This document shows positions 1 through 12,857 of a DNA stretch of 64,000 nt, in pieces (positions within the stretch are counted from its first letter, which is position 1; each line of letters starts with the position of its first letter). Source of the stretch: Atrina japonica (taxonomy: Eukaryota; Mollusca; Bivalvia; Pterioida; Pinnidae); assembly GCA_030159075.1 (NCBI GenBank), contig BROG01000140.1, positions 1,006,001 to 1,070,000 of the forward strand, written 5' to 3'. The notes beneath the pieces were generated by a model that saw only the letters and a program-made list of their open reading frames with translations, searched no databases and was not told the DNA's origin. The position numbers and the translations under genes were made by a program.

Positions 1-2086
1 TGTGCTCCATTATCTTTTGTGCTTTTTTCGGTGTCTCTCTGACTTTTGTCTCTTTTGTCATTGCTGGTACAGGAGATATGCCAACAACCTTTGTAACATG
101 GCCTGACTGAACAGTAGATGGGATGATTGCAGGAGTAGTTTCCCTAAATATGGTATGATCACTCTCCCCCGTTTCTGTTGAGCTAGATGACTGACATGGC
201 ATCCATACTTTTTGTTGAGTAGTAGCTGACTTTCTCCATGATTTAGTCACTGTTCCAGTCAATCTATCGGGCATGGATGTTGAGTTTGCAGTTTTACTGG
301 CATGTGTTAAAACAGAAGATATAGATTTTACAGGAGTAGATGAATAGTAAACACCATGTGTCCTAGCTATGTTTCTTCCTGTGTTGATGATTTTCCTGAC
401 TATGGGTTCACCTGTCATATGTACATCAGTATGTGTCATGGGAATTCTCTTAGGGTTCATTTGTAATAGAGGATTAGTTGCACTATTTGTTTGCTGTTGT
501 ATTTGAGTTGCTAGAGATATATCCTTTACAGAGGATGGTTGTGTGACATATTTCTTTACTCCTGTAGATATCAATCTCTGAGTGGTAACCACTGTCGTCA
601 CTTTCTTTGTTGCAACTTCCATCATGTACCTTGGTTTTGGATTTGTTGACATTTCCGACAGTGTCCTTTGCTTTATGGCATCTGAATCAGATACAGGCCT
701 TCTCATTGTGGCAGATGTTGTAGAACCTACAGGTTGTGTAGCTAATTTGCTACTTTGTGATGTCTTTACTGAGGTCAACTTCTCTGTAGTACATGTTGAG
801 GTGCCTAAGATGGGGGGTGGTGAGGTCATGGTGCCTGTCTTTGCTCCTTGATCATTGACTTGTGGTAATTTCTGATTGACACAAGACAAAGAGTACCTGT
901 TTGGCTTTTGTGGTGGCTGTAGATATTGTGTAGATATCTGCGGTTTTGTGATTTGACAAGCAAGAGTGCCACTGTCTGTTGGCTTCATGGCAATATTTGG
1001 AGGAATCTCAGAGGGGTTAGATGTTGGTAGGATCAGAAGGTTTCTAGGTTTGATAGGTGTCCCTATTTTCTTGATTTCCTTTGCTAGCTTTCTCTTATAA
1101 GGTGTTGGGACCCTCTTCTGTCTTGTGTGTTTACCTTTTGTAGACTTAGTAATTGTGACTTTGTGTCTACCAAAGCAGGAGACAGGCTGCAACGTTGCGT
1201 TCAGATCTTCCTCTGTGGTTCCTGTATATCTGTATATGTCTTGATTTGTACTTGGTTTGGATGAGTTCAGTTCAACCCACTGTACATCACTGGCATTTTG
1301 AACATGGGAAGAATTAGATATGTCTATAGGTTCACCTTTTTTATGGGTGTCTTTTTTACCAATAGTACTTTTGATGTTACTTGCAAAATTTCTGATTTTC
1401 TGAATGAAACCATTGTTCTTTCTGGTCATCTTTTCTTCGACTTTTCTTGTTTTAGATGCTGATTTTGGTCGTCTTCGCATTGAAGGTGATTGCAGTATAG
1501 GAAAGTAAACAAAATCAGATGATTGGTTAGGTTTAACAACGCGAAATCTCTGTGATCTTGTTACTGGTCTTACTCTAGCAACTGCTGGTTTGCTTTTGGA
1601 TCTAGACCTAGGTGTTTTGTTTGATGTAGTTGGTTTTTCCTCATCTTGCAATTCCAGTAGTTTCCTTCTAGCTCTAGTCATTCTTTGAGACACTTGTCTT
1701 GTCTTACAAACCTCTGGAGACAGTGGATTGGATTTCTTCAATTTTGGTGTATAAAAAATCTTTTTGAATCCCCTGGCAGTTTTCTTGTTGTCATGTTTAG
1801 AGATTTTGCCACTAAGTTGCATTCTGTGGACAAACTGACCATGTACTGGGCATTTTGTACTCCGAAGTTCTTTTAGTTGTTTGAGTTTTGACCTTGTAAG
1901 ATACAAATGCCTGGAACTGTTTGAATTATTGTGCAATTTCAAAGGTGTGGGGCTTGACTCTTTTGGAAAATCAAGGTTCAAAGGTCTTGTCCCTCTCACA
2001 AAACTCAAAGGTGTTGGACTGGACTCTAGTGGAAGACTGTGGACAGGACTGTTAAATGATCCAATCATGCAGTCATTGTGTTCCAT
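1..2086 (-). CDS. partial gene: large basic, Ser/Thr-rich, probably disordered protein
   Basis: On the minus strand one frame stays open from an ATG at 2086-2084 to the left edge, about 695 codons with no stop, so the gene continues outside the window. The predicted protein begins MEHNDCMIGSFNSPVHSLPL. It is rich in Ser, Thr, Lys, Arg and Pro, with many S/T-P sites (for example two SSPTPL copies near the start) and basic clusters such as RMTRARRKLLELQ and MRRRPKSASKTRK. No globular domain, membrane segment or signal peptide is evident. The ATG context (A at -3, G at +4) is good and an in-frame stop lies 17 codons upstream. That makes it a plausible true start, although an exon beginning at a CTACAG acceptor just upstream is possible. 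Such composition is common in nuclear, chromatin or mitotic proteins, but I do not recognise the family and assign no function. Confidence 0.72.
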   Translation of the reverse strand, partial: MEHNDCMIGSFNSPVHSLPLESSPTPLSFVRGTRPLNLDFPKESSPTPLKLHNNSNSSRHLYLTRSKLKQLKELRSTKCPVHGQFVHRMQLSGKISKHDNKKTARGFKKIFYTPKLKKSNPLSPEVCKTRQVSQRMTRARRKLLELQDEEKPTTSNKTPRSRSKSKPAVARVRPVTRSQRFRVVKPNQSSDFVYFPILQSPSMRRRPKSASKTRKVEEKMTRKNNGFIQKIRNFASNIKSTIGKKDTHKKGEPIDISNSSHVQNASDVQWVELNSSKPSTNQDIYRYTGTTEEDLNATLQPVSCFGRHKVTITKSTKGKHTRQKRVPTPYKRKLAKEIKKIGTPIKPRNLLILPTSNPSEIPPNIAMKPTDSGTLACQITKPQISTQYLQPPQKPNRYSLSCVNQKLPQVNDQGAKTGTMTSPPPILGTSTCTTEKLTSVKTSQSSKLATQPVGSTTSATMRRPVSDSDAIKQRTLSEMSTNPKPRYMMEVATKKVTTVVTTQRLISTGVKKYVTQPSSVKDISLATQIQQQTNSATNPLLQMNPKRIPMTHTDVHMTGEPIVRKIINTGRNIARTHGVYYSSTPVKSISSVLTHASKTANSTSMPDRLTGTVTKSWRKSATTQQKVWMPCQSSSSTETGESDHTIFRETTPAIIPSTVQSGHVTKVVGISPVPAMTKETKVRETPKKAQKIMEH

Positions 2087-2500
2087 CTTGCTGATGGTTT
2101 TTCTGCTCTCTAGCCAAACATACACTGTAGCAAGTTATTGTTCTTTTTATGTGAGTATGTAAGGAAGTTTATTTTCTTGTATTGAAGAATCTGCTATTCT
2201 TCTGATCTCTGAAAAATTAAGAAAGAAATTTGCTAGAATAATAACTATAGGCTCCTGAGGAGTTTAAAGCATTGTATACACTATATGAAACACGGGGGAC
2301 ATGGGCTTTGCCATGTTTGTGTCAAAATCTGACAACTGTTTAGGATAAGTCAATGATTATTTTGGAGAGAATCAGCATTCTCAACATTCTTCAGCAAGTG
2401 TTCTTAGCATAATCAGTGACCAACATATATGTGGTAACAGACCAGTTAGTGCTTAATGAATGACAAAAGTTAAAGCCATGATATAACACTTTGTTGACAA
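2087..2500. other. non-repetitive flank upstream of the left-edge gene
   Basis: AT-rich sequence between the start codon of the minus-strand gene and the first tandem array. It should hold that gene's 5' UTR, promoter or first intron. I see no clear core promoter motif. Confidence 0.3.
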
Positions 2501-2683
2501 TGACTTATATAAAAAATAGGGAAGCAGTTGAAGTATTACATTGGTATTGTAAATAATCAGTCAGTGGCTGTTGAGATGAAGCAAAGAAAAACATTGTACA
2601 ACAAATGACATGTATATAGTAGAGTTGTGAGATACATGTGACATTGCAATGTAGACAACAGATAACAGAGACATACATGAAAA

Positions 2684-3605
2684 TTACAATATAGATAGTA
2701 CAGATAAATAGGAGGTATAAAACAGAGACAGAGATACATGCAATGTAGACAACAGATAATAGAGACATACATGAAAATTACAATATAGATAGTACAGATA
2801 AATAGGAGGTATAAAACAGAGACAGAGATACATGCAATGTAGATAACAAAGATATAAATTGAGACTGAGAAACATGAAAAGTGACTGTGCGATGTACCGT
2901 AGACAACAGAGATATTGGAGAGATTTAACAGACAGAGAGATATATGAAAAATGACTTTGCAATGTAGATAATGGATAATAGGAGAGATATAGTAGAGACA
3001 GAAATACATGAAAAGTGAGATTGCAATGTAGATAATGAAGATATATAGGAGAGATAGAGACAGAGATACATGAAAAGTGACATTGCAATGTAGATAATGG
3101 AAATATATAGAAAAAAATATAATAGAGACAGAGATACATAAAAAACAACATTGCAATGTAGATAATGGAGATATATAGAAAAAATATAATAGAGACAGAA
3201 ATACATGAAAAATGACATTGCAATGTAGATAATGGAGATATATAGAAAAAATATAATAGAGACAGAGATACATTAAAAGTGACATTGCAATGTAGATAAC
3301 GAAGATATATAGGAGAGACAGAGATACATGAAAAACGACATTGCAATGTAGATAATGGAGATATATAGAAAAAATATAATAGAGACAGAGATACATGAAA
3401 AGTGACATTGCAATATAGATAAAGGAGATATATAGGAGAAATATAATAGAGACAGAGATACATGAAAAACGACATTGCAATGTAGATAATGGAGATATAT
3501 TATAAAAAAAATTTAATAGAGACAGAGATACATAAAAACGACATTGCAATGTAGATAATGGATATATAGAAAAAAATAATAGAGACAGAGATACATGAGA
3601 TAGCG
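2684..3605. repeat. 67-bp tandem array (family A)
   Basis: About 13 tandem units with a modal period of 67 bp, measured between successive GAGACAGAGATACAT starts (3125, 3192, 3259). Each unit contains GTGACATTGCAATGTAGATA. Units at the left end (2640-2900) are shorter and more diverged. The long minus-strand open frames here are a by-product: 67 is 1 modulo 3, so the same peptide is read cyclically in all three frames. Confidence 0.9.
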
Positions 3606-3815
3606 TTTCCACAAAAAATCTGGATTGGATGAAGCAAACATTGGACCGATTATTTGACGAATTTCACCGAACTTAACTCAAATTTACTGGTTTTGTCGGT
3701 ATGACCGACAGATTTCAAAAGCTCCATCTGATTTTGGAAGGCAAATAACGTGAAAGTAGGCGGCATAGATCACCGGCTGCCGGCTCTTAAGGAGAACCCT
3801 GTTATACAGTAGACA
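3606..3815. other. non-repeat spacer between two related satellites
   Basis: About 210 bp without the repeat unit, with a higher G+C content and several CpGs. It includes the short inverted motif TGTCGGT/ACCGACA near 3696. It separates array families A and B and may be an inserted mobile-element fragment, but I cannot identify it. Confidence 0.4.
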
Positions 3816-6800
3816 GTGGATACACGTAGAGCGACATTGTGATGTAAATAACAAATATATTAGATAGATATAGTAGAGTCAGAAATACATGAAGAGTGAC
3901 ATTGTGATGTAAATAACAAAGATGTATCAGATAATTATAGTAAAGTCAGAAATACATGAAGAGTGACATTGTGAGGTAAACAACAGAGAAATCTGAGATA
4001 GATAGAGTAGAGTCAGAAATATACGATAAGTGACATTGTAATGGAAATAACAGAGAAATATGAGATAGATATAGTACAGTCAGAAATACATGAAGAGTGA
4101 CATTGTGATTTAAATAACAGATACATGAGATAGATATAGTAGATTCAGAGATACATGAAGAGCGACATTGTGATGGAAATAACAGAGATATATGAGATAG
4201 ATATATTAGATTCAGAGATACATGAAGAGTGACATTGTGATGTAAATAACAGAGATATATCAGATAATTATAGTAAAGTTAGAAATACATGTAGAGTCAC
4301 AAAGTGATGTTAATAACAGATACATGGGATAGATATAGTAGAGCCAAAGATACATGAAGAGCAACATTGTGATATAACTGACAGATATATGAGATTGATA
4401 CAATAGAATCAGAAATACATGAAGAGTGGCGTTGTGGTGTTAATAACAGATACATGAGATAGATATAGTAGACTCAGAAATACATGAACAGTGACATTGT
4501 AATGGTAATAAGAGATATTTGAGATAGGAATAGTAGTCAGAAATACATGAAGAGTGACATTGTGATGTAAATGAGATAGATATAGAAGAGTCAGAAATAC
4601 ATGAAGAGTGACATCATGATGTAAATAACAGAAAAATCTGATATAGATAGAGTAGAGTCAGAAATATATGACAGGTTACATTGTGATGTAAGTAACAGAG
4701 GTACATGAGATAAATAAAAAATACATGAAGAGTGACATTGTGATGTCAATGACAGATATATGACATAGATATAGTAGATACATGAAGAGTCACAAAGTGA
4801 TGTTAATAACATGATACATGAGATAGACATAGTAGAGTCAGAGATACATGTAAAGTTACATTGTGGTGTAAATAACAAGACATATATTAAATAGATATAG
4901 TAGAGTCAGAAATACATAACAAGTGAGATTGTGATGGAAATACCAGAGATATATGAGATAGATATAGTAGAGTCAGAGATACATGTAAAGTGACATTGTG
5001 ATGTAAATAACAGGAACATGAGATAGATATAGTAGAGTAAAAAATACATGAAAAATAACATTGTGATAGATATAATAGAGTCAGAAATACATGAAGAGTG
5101 ACATTGTAATGGAAATAACAGAGTTATATGAGATAGATATAGTAGACTCAGAGATACATGACGAGTGACATTGTGATGGAAATACCAAATACATGAGATA
5201 GATATAATAGAGTCAGAAATAAATAACAGATACATTAGATAGATATAGTAGGGTCAGAGATACATATAAAGTTACATTGTTATATAAATAACAGAGATAT
5301 ATAAGATAGATATATAGTAGAGTCATGATGTTAATAACAGATACATGAGATAGATATAGTAGATTCAGAGATACATGAATAGTCACAAAGTGATGTTAAT
5401 AACAGATACATGAAATGAAATAGACTAATAGAGGCAGAAATACCTGATGAGTGACATTGTGATGTTAATACAGATATACGAGATGGATATAGTAGAGTCA
5501 GAAATATATGATAAGTGACATTGTAATGGAAATAACAGAGAAATATGAGATAGATATAGTAGACTAAGTGATACATGAAATGTGACATTGTGATGTTAAT
5601 AACAGATATATGAGATAGATATAGTAGACTTAGAGATACATGAAGAGTGACATTGTGATGGAAATAGCAGATACATGAGATAAATATAGTAGAGTCAGAG
5701 ATACATGTAAAGTGACATTGTTATGTAAATAACAGAGATATATAAGATAGATATAGTAGACTCAGAAATATATGACAAGATAGATGAGATAGATATAGTA
5801 GAGTCACAGATACATGTAAAGTGACATTGTGATGTTAATACTGATACATTAGATAGATAGATATAGTAGAGTCAGAAATACATGATGAGTGACATTGTGA
5901 TGTAAATAACAATGATATATGAGACAGATATAGTAGAGTCAGAGATACATGACATTGTGATGTTAATAAGAGATACATGAGATAGACATAGTAGACTCAG
6001 AGATACATGAAGAGTTATAATGTGCTGGTACATTAGAAATACATGAGATAGGAATAGTAGAGTGACATTGTGATGTAAATAACAGATTCATGAGATAGAT
6101 ATAATAAAGTCAGGAATACATGAAGAGTGACATTGTGATGTTAATAAGAGATACATGAGATAAATATAGTAGAGTCAGAGATACATGTAAAGTGACATTG
6201 TGATGTTAATAACAGATACATGAGAGAAATATGGTAGATTCAGAGATACATGTACAGTGACATTGTGATGTAAATAACAGAGATATATGAGATAGATATA
6301 GTAAAGTCAGAAATACCTGAAGAGTGACATTGTGATGGAAATAACAGAGATATATGAGATAGGAATATTAGTCAGAAATACATGAAGAGTGACATAGTGG
6401 TAACAGATACATGAGATAAATATAGTAGATTCAGAGATACATGTAAAGTGACATTGTGATGTAAATAACAGAGATATATGAGATAGATATAGTAAAGTCA
6501 GAAATACCTGAAGAGTGACATTGTGATGGAAATAACAGACATATATGAGATAGGAATATTAGTCAGAAATACATGAAGAGTGACATAGTGGTAACAGATA
6601 CATGAGACAAATATAGTAGATTCAGAGATACATGTAAAGTGACATTGTGATGTAAATAACAGAGATATATGAGATAGATATAGTAAAGTCAGAAATACCT
6701 GAAGAGTGACATTGTGATGGAAATAACAGACATATATGAGATAGGAATATTAGTCAGAAATACATGAAGAGTGACATAGTGGTAACAGATACATGAGACA

Positions 6801-8310
6801 AATATAGTAGATTCAGAGATACATGTAAAGTGACATTGTCATGTAAATAACAGAGATATATGAGATAGATATAGTAAAGTCAGAAATACCTGAAGAGCGA
6901 CATTGTGATGGAAATGACAGAGATATATGAGATATGAATAGTAGTCAGAAATACGCGAAAAGTGACATAGTGGTGTTAATAACAGATACATGAGATAAAT
7001 ATAGTAGATTCAGAAATACATGAAGAGTGACATTGTGATGGAAATAACAGAGATATATGAGATAGATATAGTAAATCAGAAATATCTGAAGAGCGACATT
7101 GTGATGGAAATAACAGAGATATATGATATAGATATAGTAAAGTCAGAAATACTTGAAGAGCGACATTGTGATGGAAATGACAGAGATATATGAGATATGA
7201 ATAGTAGTCAGAAATACATGAAGAGTGACATAGTGGTGTTAATAACAGATACATGAGATAGATATAGTAGAGTCAGAAATACATGAAGAGTGACATTGTA
7301 ATGTAAATAACAGAGATATATGAGATAGATATAGTAGACTCAGAAATATATGACAAGTGACATTGTGAAGTAAAAAAACAGATATATGAGATAGATATAG
7401 TAGAGTCACAGATACATGTAAAGTGACATTGTGATGTTAATAACAGATACATTAGATAGATATAGTAGAGTCAGAAATACATGATGAGTGACATTGTGAT
7501 GTAAATAACAATGATATATGAGATAGATATAGTAGAGTCAGAGATACATGACATTGTGATGTTAATAAGAGATACATGAGATAGATATATTAAACTCAGA
7601 GATACATGAAGAGTTATAATGTGCTGGTACATTAGAGATACATGAGATAGGAATAGTAGAGTGACATTGTGATGTAAATAACAGATTCATGAGATAGATA
7701 TAATAGAGTCAGGAATACATGAAGAGCGACATTGTGATGTTAATAACAGATACATGAGAGAAATATGGTAGATTCAGAGATACATGTACAGTGACATTGT
7801 GATGTAAATAACAGAGATATATGAGATAGATATACATGTAGGAAAGTCAGAAATACCTGAAGAGTGACATTGTGATGGAAATAACAGACATATATGAGAT
7901 AGGAATATTAGTCAGAAATACATGAAGAGTGACATAGTGGTAACAGATACATGAGACAAATATAGTAGATTCAGAGATACATGTAAAGTGACATTGTGAT
8001 GTAAATAACAGAGATATATGAGATAGATATAGTAAAGTCAGAAATACTTGAAGAGCGACATTGTGATGGAAATGACAGAGATATATGAGATATGAATAGT
8101 AGTCAGAAATACACGAAGAGTGACATAGTGGTGTTAATAACAGATACATGAGATAGATATAGTAGAGTCAGAGATACATGAAGAGTGACATTGTGATGTA
8201 AATAACAGATATACGAGATATAGTAGAGTCAGAGATACATAAAGAGTGACATTGTGATAGTAGAGTCAGAGATACATAAAGAGTGACATTGTGATATCAA
8301 TAACAGAGAT
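3816..8310. repeat. about 4.5-kb 67-bp satellite (family B) with higher-order structure
   Basis: About 65-70 units of roughly 65-68 bp built around ATACATGAAGAGTGACATTG, then GTGATGTAAATAACAGAGA and TATGAGATAGATATAGTA. The unit aligns with family A at 2684-3605 (ATACATGAARAGTGACATTG shared), so the two arrays have one ancestor. Higher-order organisation is visible. A three-unit block recurs every 191 bp (GTAAAGTCAG at 6301, 6492, 6683 and 6874), and a larger segment around GAGTTATAATGTGCTGGTAC recurs at 6012 and 7611, about 1.6 kb apart. No coding content. Confidence 0.92.
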
Positions 8311-8339
8311 ATATAATACAGTACATGTATATGTATGGT

Positions 8340-8865
8340 AGGGACATAAAAAAGAAATTTCAGTTGTGTAAAAAGACATTCATATTCACTTTCATTAAAC
8401 AAACATGGAAATCTTTTGATATTATTTGTTATTTCTGATATAGTAAGTCTTAATCAGAAATATGTGTTATTTTTGTTGATAATTTCTGTCATATTGACAT
8501 AAAGGGAATAACATACAGCATCATTTAGAATCTTCCCTACCCTCTACTGCTGAAAAGACTAACATCGTAAGGTAAAAAATTATTTATAAATTTATAAATT
8601 ATTATTTATCATGCATTTCTGTTAAAGGTTTACGTTAGGCATCAACTTATGTAGAATCATCTCCCAAAATCCCCACACTACATCATATGGTAACTTTCAT
8701 TTTCACTCAAATATCATAAAATCTGACAATGTAAATGAATATAAAATTCTCTTCTTTTTATAGAAAAAATACTTTTAATTTTTTGTTTTTTGCCTTTACT
8801 TTGTAGTTTTTAGTTATTATAAAAGAAATGAACTTTAAAATATACATCAAGATAAATCATATCCC
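8340..8865. other. AT-rich sequence between satellites; nothing recognised
   Basis: Unique-looking AT-rich DNA with no open frame of note and no repeat structure beyond short A/T runs. Confidence 0.3.
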
Positions 8866-8867
8866 AC

Positions 8868-10250
8868 AGCTATATCGCTGATGTAAGTTAGATATATTAG
8901 CTTTATATATCACTGATGTAAGTTAGATATGAGCTTTGTATATCACTGATGTAAGTTAGATATATGAGCTTTATATATCGCTGATGTAAGTTAGATATGA
9001 GCTTTGTATATCACTGATGTAAGTTAGATATATGAGCTTTATATATCACTGATGTAAGTTAGATATGAGCTTTATATATCGCTGATGTAAGTTAGATATG
9101 AGCTTTATATATCGCTGATGTAAGTTAGATATATGAGCTTTATATATCGCTGATGTAAGTTAGATATGAGCTTTGTATATCACTGATGTAAGTTAGATAT
9201 ATGAGCTTTATATATCACTGATGTAAGTTAGATATATGAGCTTTATATATCGCTGATGTAAGTTAGATATGAGCTTTGTATATCACTGATGTAAGTTAGA
9301 TATGAGCTTTGTATATCACTGATGTAAGTTAGATATATGAGCTTTATATATCGCTGATGTAAGTTAGATATATGAGCTTTATATATCACTGATGTAAGTT
9401 AGATATATGAGCTTTATATATCGCTGATGTAAGTTAGATATGAGCTTTGTATATCACTGATGTAAGTTAGATATATGAGCTTTATATATCACTGATGTAA
9501 GTTAGATATGAGCTTTATATATCGCTGATGTAAGTTAGATATGAGCTTTATATATCGCTGATGTAAGTTAGATATATGAGCTTTATATATCGCTGATGTA
9601 AGTTAGATATGAGCTTTGTATATCACTGATGTAAGTTAGATATATGAGCTTTATATATCACTGATGTAAGTTAGATATGAGCTTTGTATATCACTGATGT
9701 AAGTTAGATATATGAGCTTTATATATCACTGATGTAAGTTAGATATATGAGCTTTATATATATCGCTGATGTAAGTTAGATATGAGCTTTGTATATCACT
9801 GATGTAAGTTAGATATGAGCTTTGTATATCACTGATGTAAGTTAGATATATGAGCTTTATATATCACTGATGTAAGTTAGATATATGAGCTTTATATATC
9901 ACTGATGTAAGTTAGATATATGAGCTTTATATATCGCTGATGTAAGTTAGATATGAGCTTTGTATATCACTGATGTAAGTTAGATATATGAGCTTTATAT
10001 ATCGCTGATGTAAGTTAGATATATGAGCTTTATATATCACTGATGTAAGTTAGATATATGAGGTTTATATATCGCTGATGTAAGTTAGATATGAGCTTTG
10101 TATATCACTGATGTAAGTTAGATATGAGCTTTGTATATCACTGATGTAAGTTAGATATATGAGCTTTATATATCACTGATGTAAGTTAGATATATGAGCT
10201 TTATATATCACTGATGTAAGTTAGATATATGAGCTTTATACATCATTGAT
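8868..10250. repeat. 33/35-bp minisatellite whose unit contains a transposon terminus
   Basis: About 40 units alternate between 35 bp (GTTAGATATATGAGCTTTAT form) and 33 bp (GTTAGATATGAGCTTT form, lacking one TA), each followed by ATATCRCTGATGTAA. The first unit reads TATTAGCTTTATATATCACT. Apart from one A/G change, that is the outer end of the 36-bp terminal inverted repeat of the element at 27127-31950. A/G alternation in ATCACTG/ATCGCTG also marks unit subtypes. Confidence 0.93.
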
Positions 10251-10338
10251 GTAAGATATCAACTAAAATTAATTTCATCATTAAAGAATAAATAAAAGTA
10301 CTTTTAATATTAATTAGCAATTCATATATTAAAAGAGA

Positions 10339-11576
10339 GGTGCATATAAATACAGAAATTACTATTTGTCAAAATTTCCAGAAATGTTACCGAAATTGCC
10401 AGAAAAGTTACAGAAATTAATGGGATGTTACTGAAATTACCAGAAATGTTACCCAAATGACCAGAAATGTTACCCAAATGACCAGAAATGTTATCCAAAT
10501 TACCAGAAATGTTACCCAAATATGATAGCTTATTAATGTTATTTATCAGAAATAAATATAATTAAAAAAATTTTTACATCTTGATTTTAAAGTAAAAGAG
10601 TATATAAAATTGATAGATTTGTGATGAACAAACCCTGATCTTGATCTCCTTTTCTCCACCAGCTTTGTTTAGTTTTCTAACTTATTTACATTTTGAGGTT
10701 TGTTTACTTATGTTTTATGTGTGTTTGTTAATTTATATATGAAATATGCCAAAACTGAATTGAATCTATTAATTGCAATATATAGTTGGCTTTTTTGTTG
10801 GACAGGTTTACAAACAGACCAATTATTTTTTAAATCCTAAACCTATTCAATTTGATTAAGTTATTAATATTTAAAATTAAATTTTACAATTTAAAAATTT
10901 GTGCATCTTTTTTTTTACTTATCTTCTTCAATTTCACACATAAATATAAATGTGATCAGGGTTTGCACGATTCCATGAATATTATTAAATGCACTTTTTT
11001 AACCCTAAAATAATAACATTAAAAGTAAATATTATAAAATAAACCATTTTTTCTGATAAATAACATCATTATCTATCATTTTAGTGGCAATTTTGGTCAG
11101 AATATTAATAATTTCAGCAATCTATTTGATAATTTCAGCAAATAGTATTAATTTCAGCAATTATATGATAGATAATGGTGTTATTTATCAGAAAGACAAT
11201 TATTTATTTTATAATATATGACTTTTAATGTCATTATGCTAAAGTGAAAGAGCACAATTAGTGATATTCATGGATTAGTGATGAACAAATCTGAATCTCC
11301 TTTATTTATCGAATTTCGAGGATTTACATATAAAACTGAACAAGAAACTTTGTCAAATGAGAAAAACAACTAATATCACCAAGAAGATTTTATTGACATG
11401 TCAGTTTTACTTTAAAATAATTATACTAAAAGTAAATACATTATAGAATAAATCATTTTTTCTGATAAATAACATGATTATCTACCATTTTAATGGTAAT
11501 TTCGATAATATCTGGTAACTTGGGCAATTTATTTGTATTTTGGTAATTAGTGGTAATTCCGGTATTTATATGCACC
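10339..11576. mobile_element. foldback-type element with nested inverted repeats
   Basis: The ends are inverted copies of GGTGCATATAAATAC followed by a GAAATTAC-like stretch (10339 onward; reverse complement ending at 11576). Inside, a roughly 120-bp module containing GTTATTTATCAGAAA and GTGATGAACAAA occurs in alternating orientation, at about 10530-10650 (+), 10950-11085 (-), 11160-11300 (+) and 11395-11510 (-). The whole can fold into large hairpins. A short minisatellite of about 21 bp (ACCAGAAATGTTACCCAAAT) lies at 10375-10520. No coding capacity and no convincing target duplication. Confidence 0.6.
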
Positions 11577-11700
11577 TTGTATTTACAACTTGTAATATTT
11601 TATATTTATCAGATAACACAGGAATAAAATATTGTTCTGTTACTTTCCCTCCTTCCCCAGTTAACACAGACAACAAACGTAAAATAATATACATAATAAC

Positions 11701-12857
11701 GTAAATCGCCTTCCTTTCTAATTATCACATGGCTTCATAATTAACCCACCAGAGATTGTAGTAAACAGCTGATTGTTCTTTAGAGAATAACAGTTTATAC
11801 AGAAAATCTGTACAAACTTATCAAGAAATAGTCTTAATCTTAAACTGTAAATCAGTTATGATAAATCAAACAAAAATGTTATTGAAGTAAATACTAAATG
11901 TACTTGCCAGTGATATCTTCTCTTTAGTCTGTGTGATAACTTTTGTCTTAAATCTCAAGTGGTCAGTATAGTGCTCAGACCCCAGTGTCACAATTATTTA
12001 TACCCCAATGGTACCCTCTCAAAGGACCAATGGATAACTGATAGTGCCAGCTTATGATCCAATCAAAATTTGCAAATTAGAAAAAAAAAATCGCTGTATA
12101 TTGTGTTTAAAAAAAAAAAAAAAATAAATAAAATAAAATAAAATAAAATAAAATAAAATAAAATAAAAATAAAATAAAATAAAATAAAATAAAATAAAAT
12201 AAAATAAAATAAAATAAAATAAAATAAAATAAAATAAAATAAAATAAAATAAAATAAAATAAAATAAAATAAAATAAAATAAAATAAAATAAAATAAAAT
12301 AAAATAAATAAAATAATGTTTTCTATAATCTGATATAAGTCCTAAAAACTAAAGTACATATCTGTTAAGAAGTGTAGAACAACACAATAATCTGTTAAAA
12401 TAGGCTTATATAAGCTGTAAGCAAGTTTAGATCATTGAATTAAATTTAAATTATTTTACTAACAAAATTATACATATATAAAACTAGAATTCAAAGTAGA
12501 GGACCTAGTATAGAGGGGATCACAAGTAATTTAGACATCTATTACCAGTTAGAAAAATATCCATCAAAATTGACAAAAAATATATTTGAGGAATAATATA
12601 TATATCGGTAATGTAAATGTAGTCAAATGTATAGTGTATAGTGTATGTGTATGTACATGTATACAAAAAATCACATATGCTGGCAGATAAAAAAGGCAAG
12701 AAAACTGCCCAATTTAAATTTTCTTTTCCATATCCTTTTTTAAAAGAAATTTCAAGGTTCTAGGCCCTTCATTTCTGTTAGAAATTTGTGTCTAACCCGT
12801 CTTTCCTGGTGGGTTAACTATGAAGCCATGTGATAATTAGAAAGGAAGGTGATTTAC
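11701..12857. repeat. 1.16-kb segment bounded by 52-bp inverted repeats
   Basis: The left arm 11701-11752 (GTAAATCGCCTTCCTTTCTA...) and the right arm 12806-12857 are reverse complements over 52 bp with two mismatches. The interior is AT-rich and includes a 200-bp pentanucleotide microsatellite. No transposase frame and no clear target duplication. It could be a non-autonomous DNA transposon or foldback element. Confidence 0.65.
12113..12317. repeat. (AAAAT)n microsatellite
   Basis: About 40 nearly perfect AAAAT units after an A-run. Confidence 0.97.

Noticed and set aside
2557..3612. Minus-strand open frames of 263-351 codons, Cys/Leu/Ser-rich, over the 67-bp array
   Set aside because: The peptide is the tandem repeat read cyclically, with the same words in all three frames because the period is 1 modulo 3. 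No start, splice or family signal.
4591..8149. Several 85-110-codon minus-strand open frames in the large satellite
   Set aside because: Repeat-derived, as shown by the recurring YLSHISLLF and SSCISDS words.
8868..10250. CRISPR-like regular repeats
   Set aside because: Units are contiguous with no unique spacers, the host is eukaryotic and no cas genes are present. It is a minisatellite.
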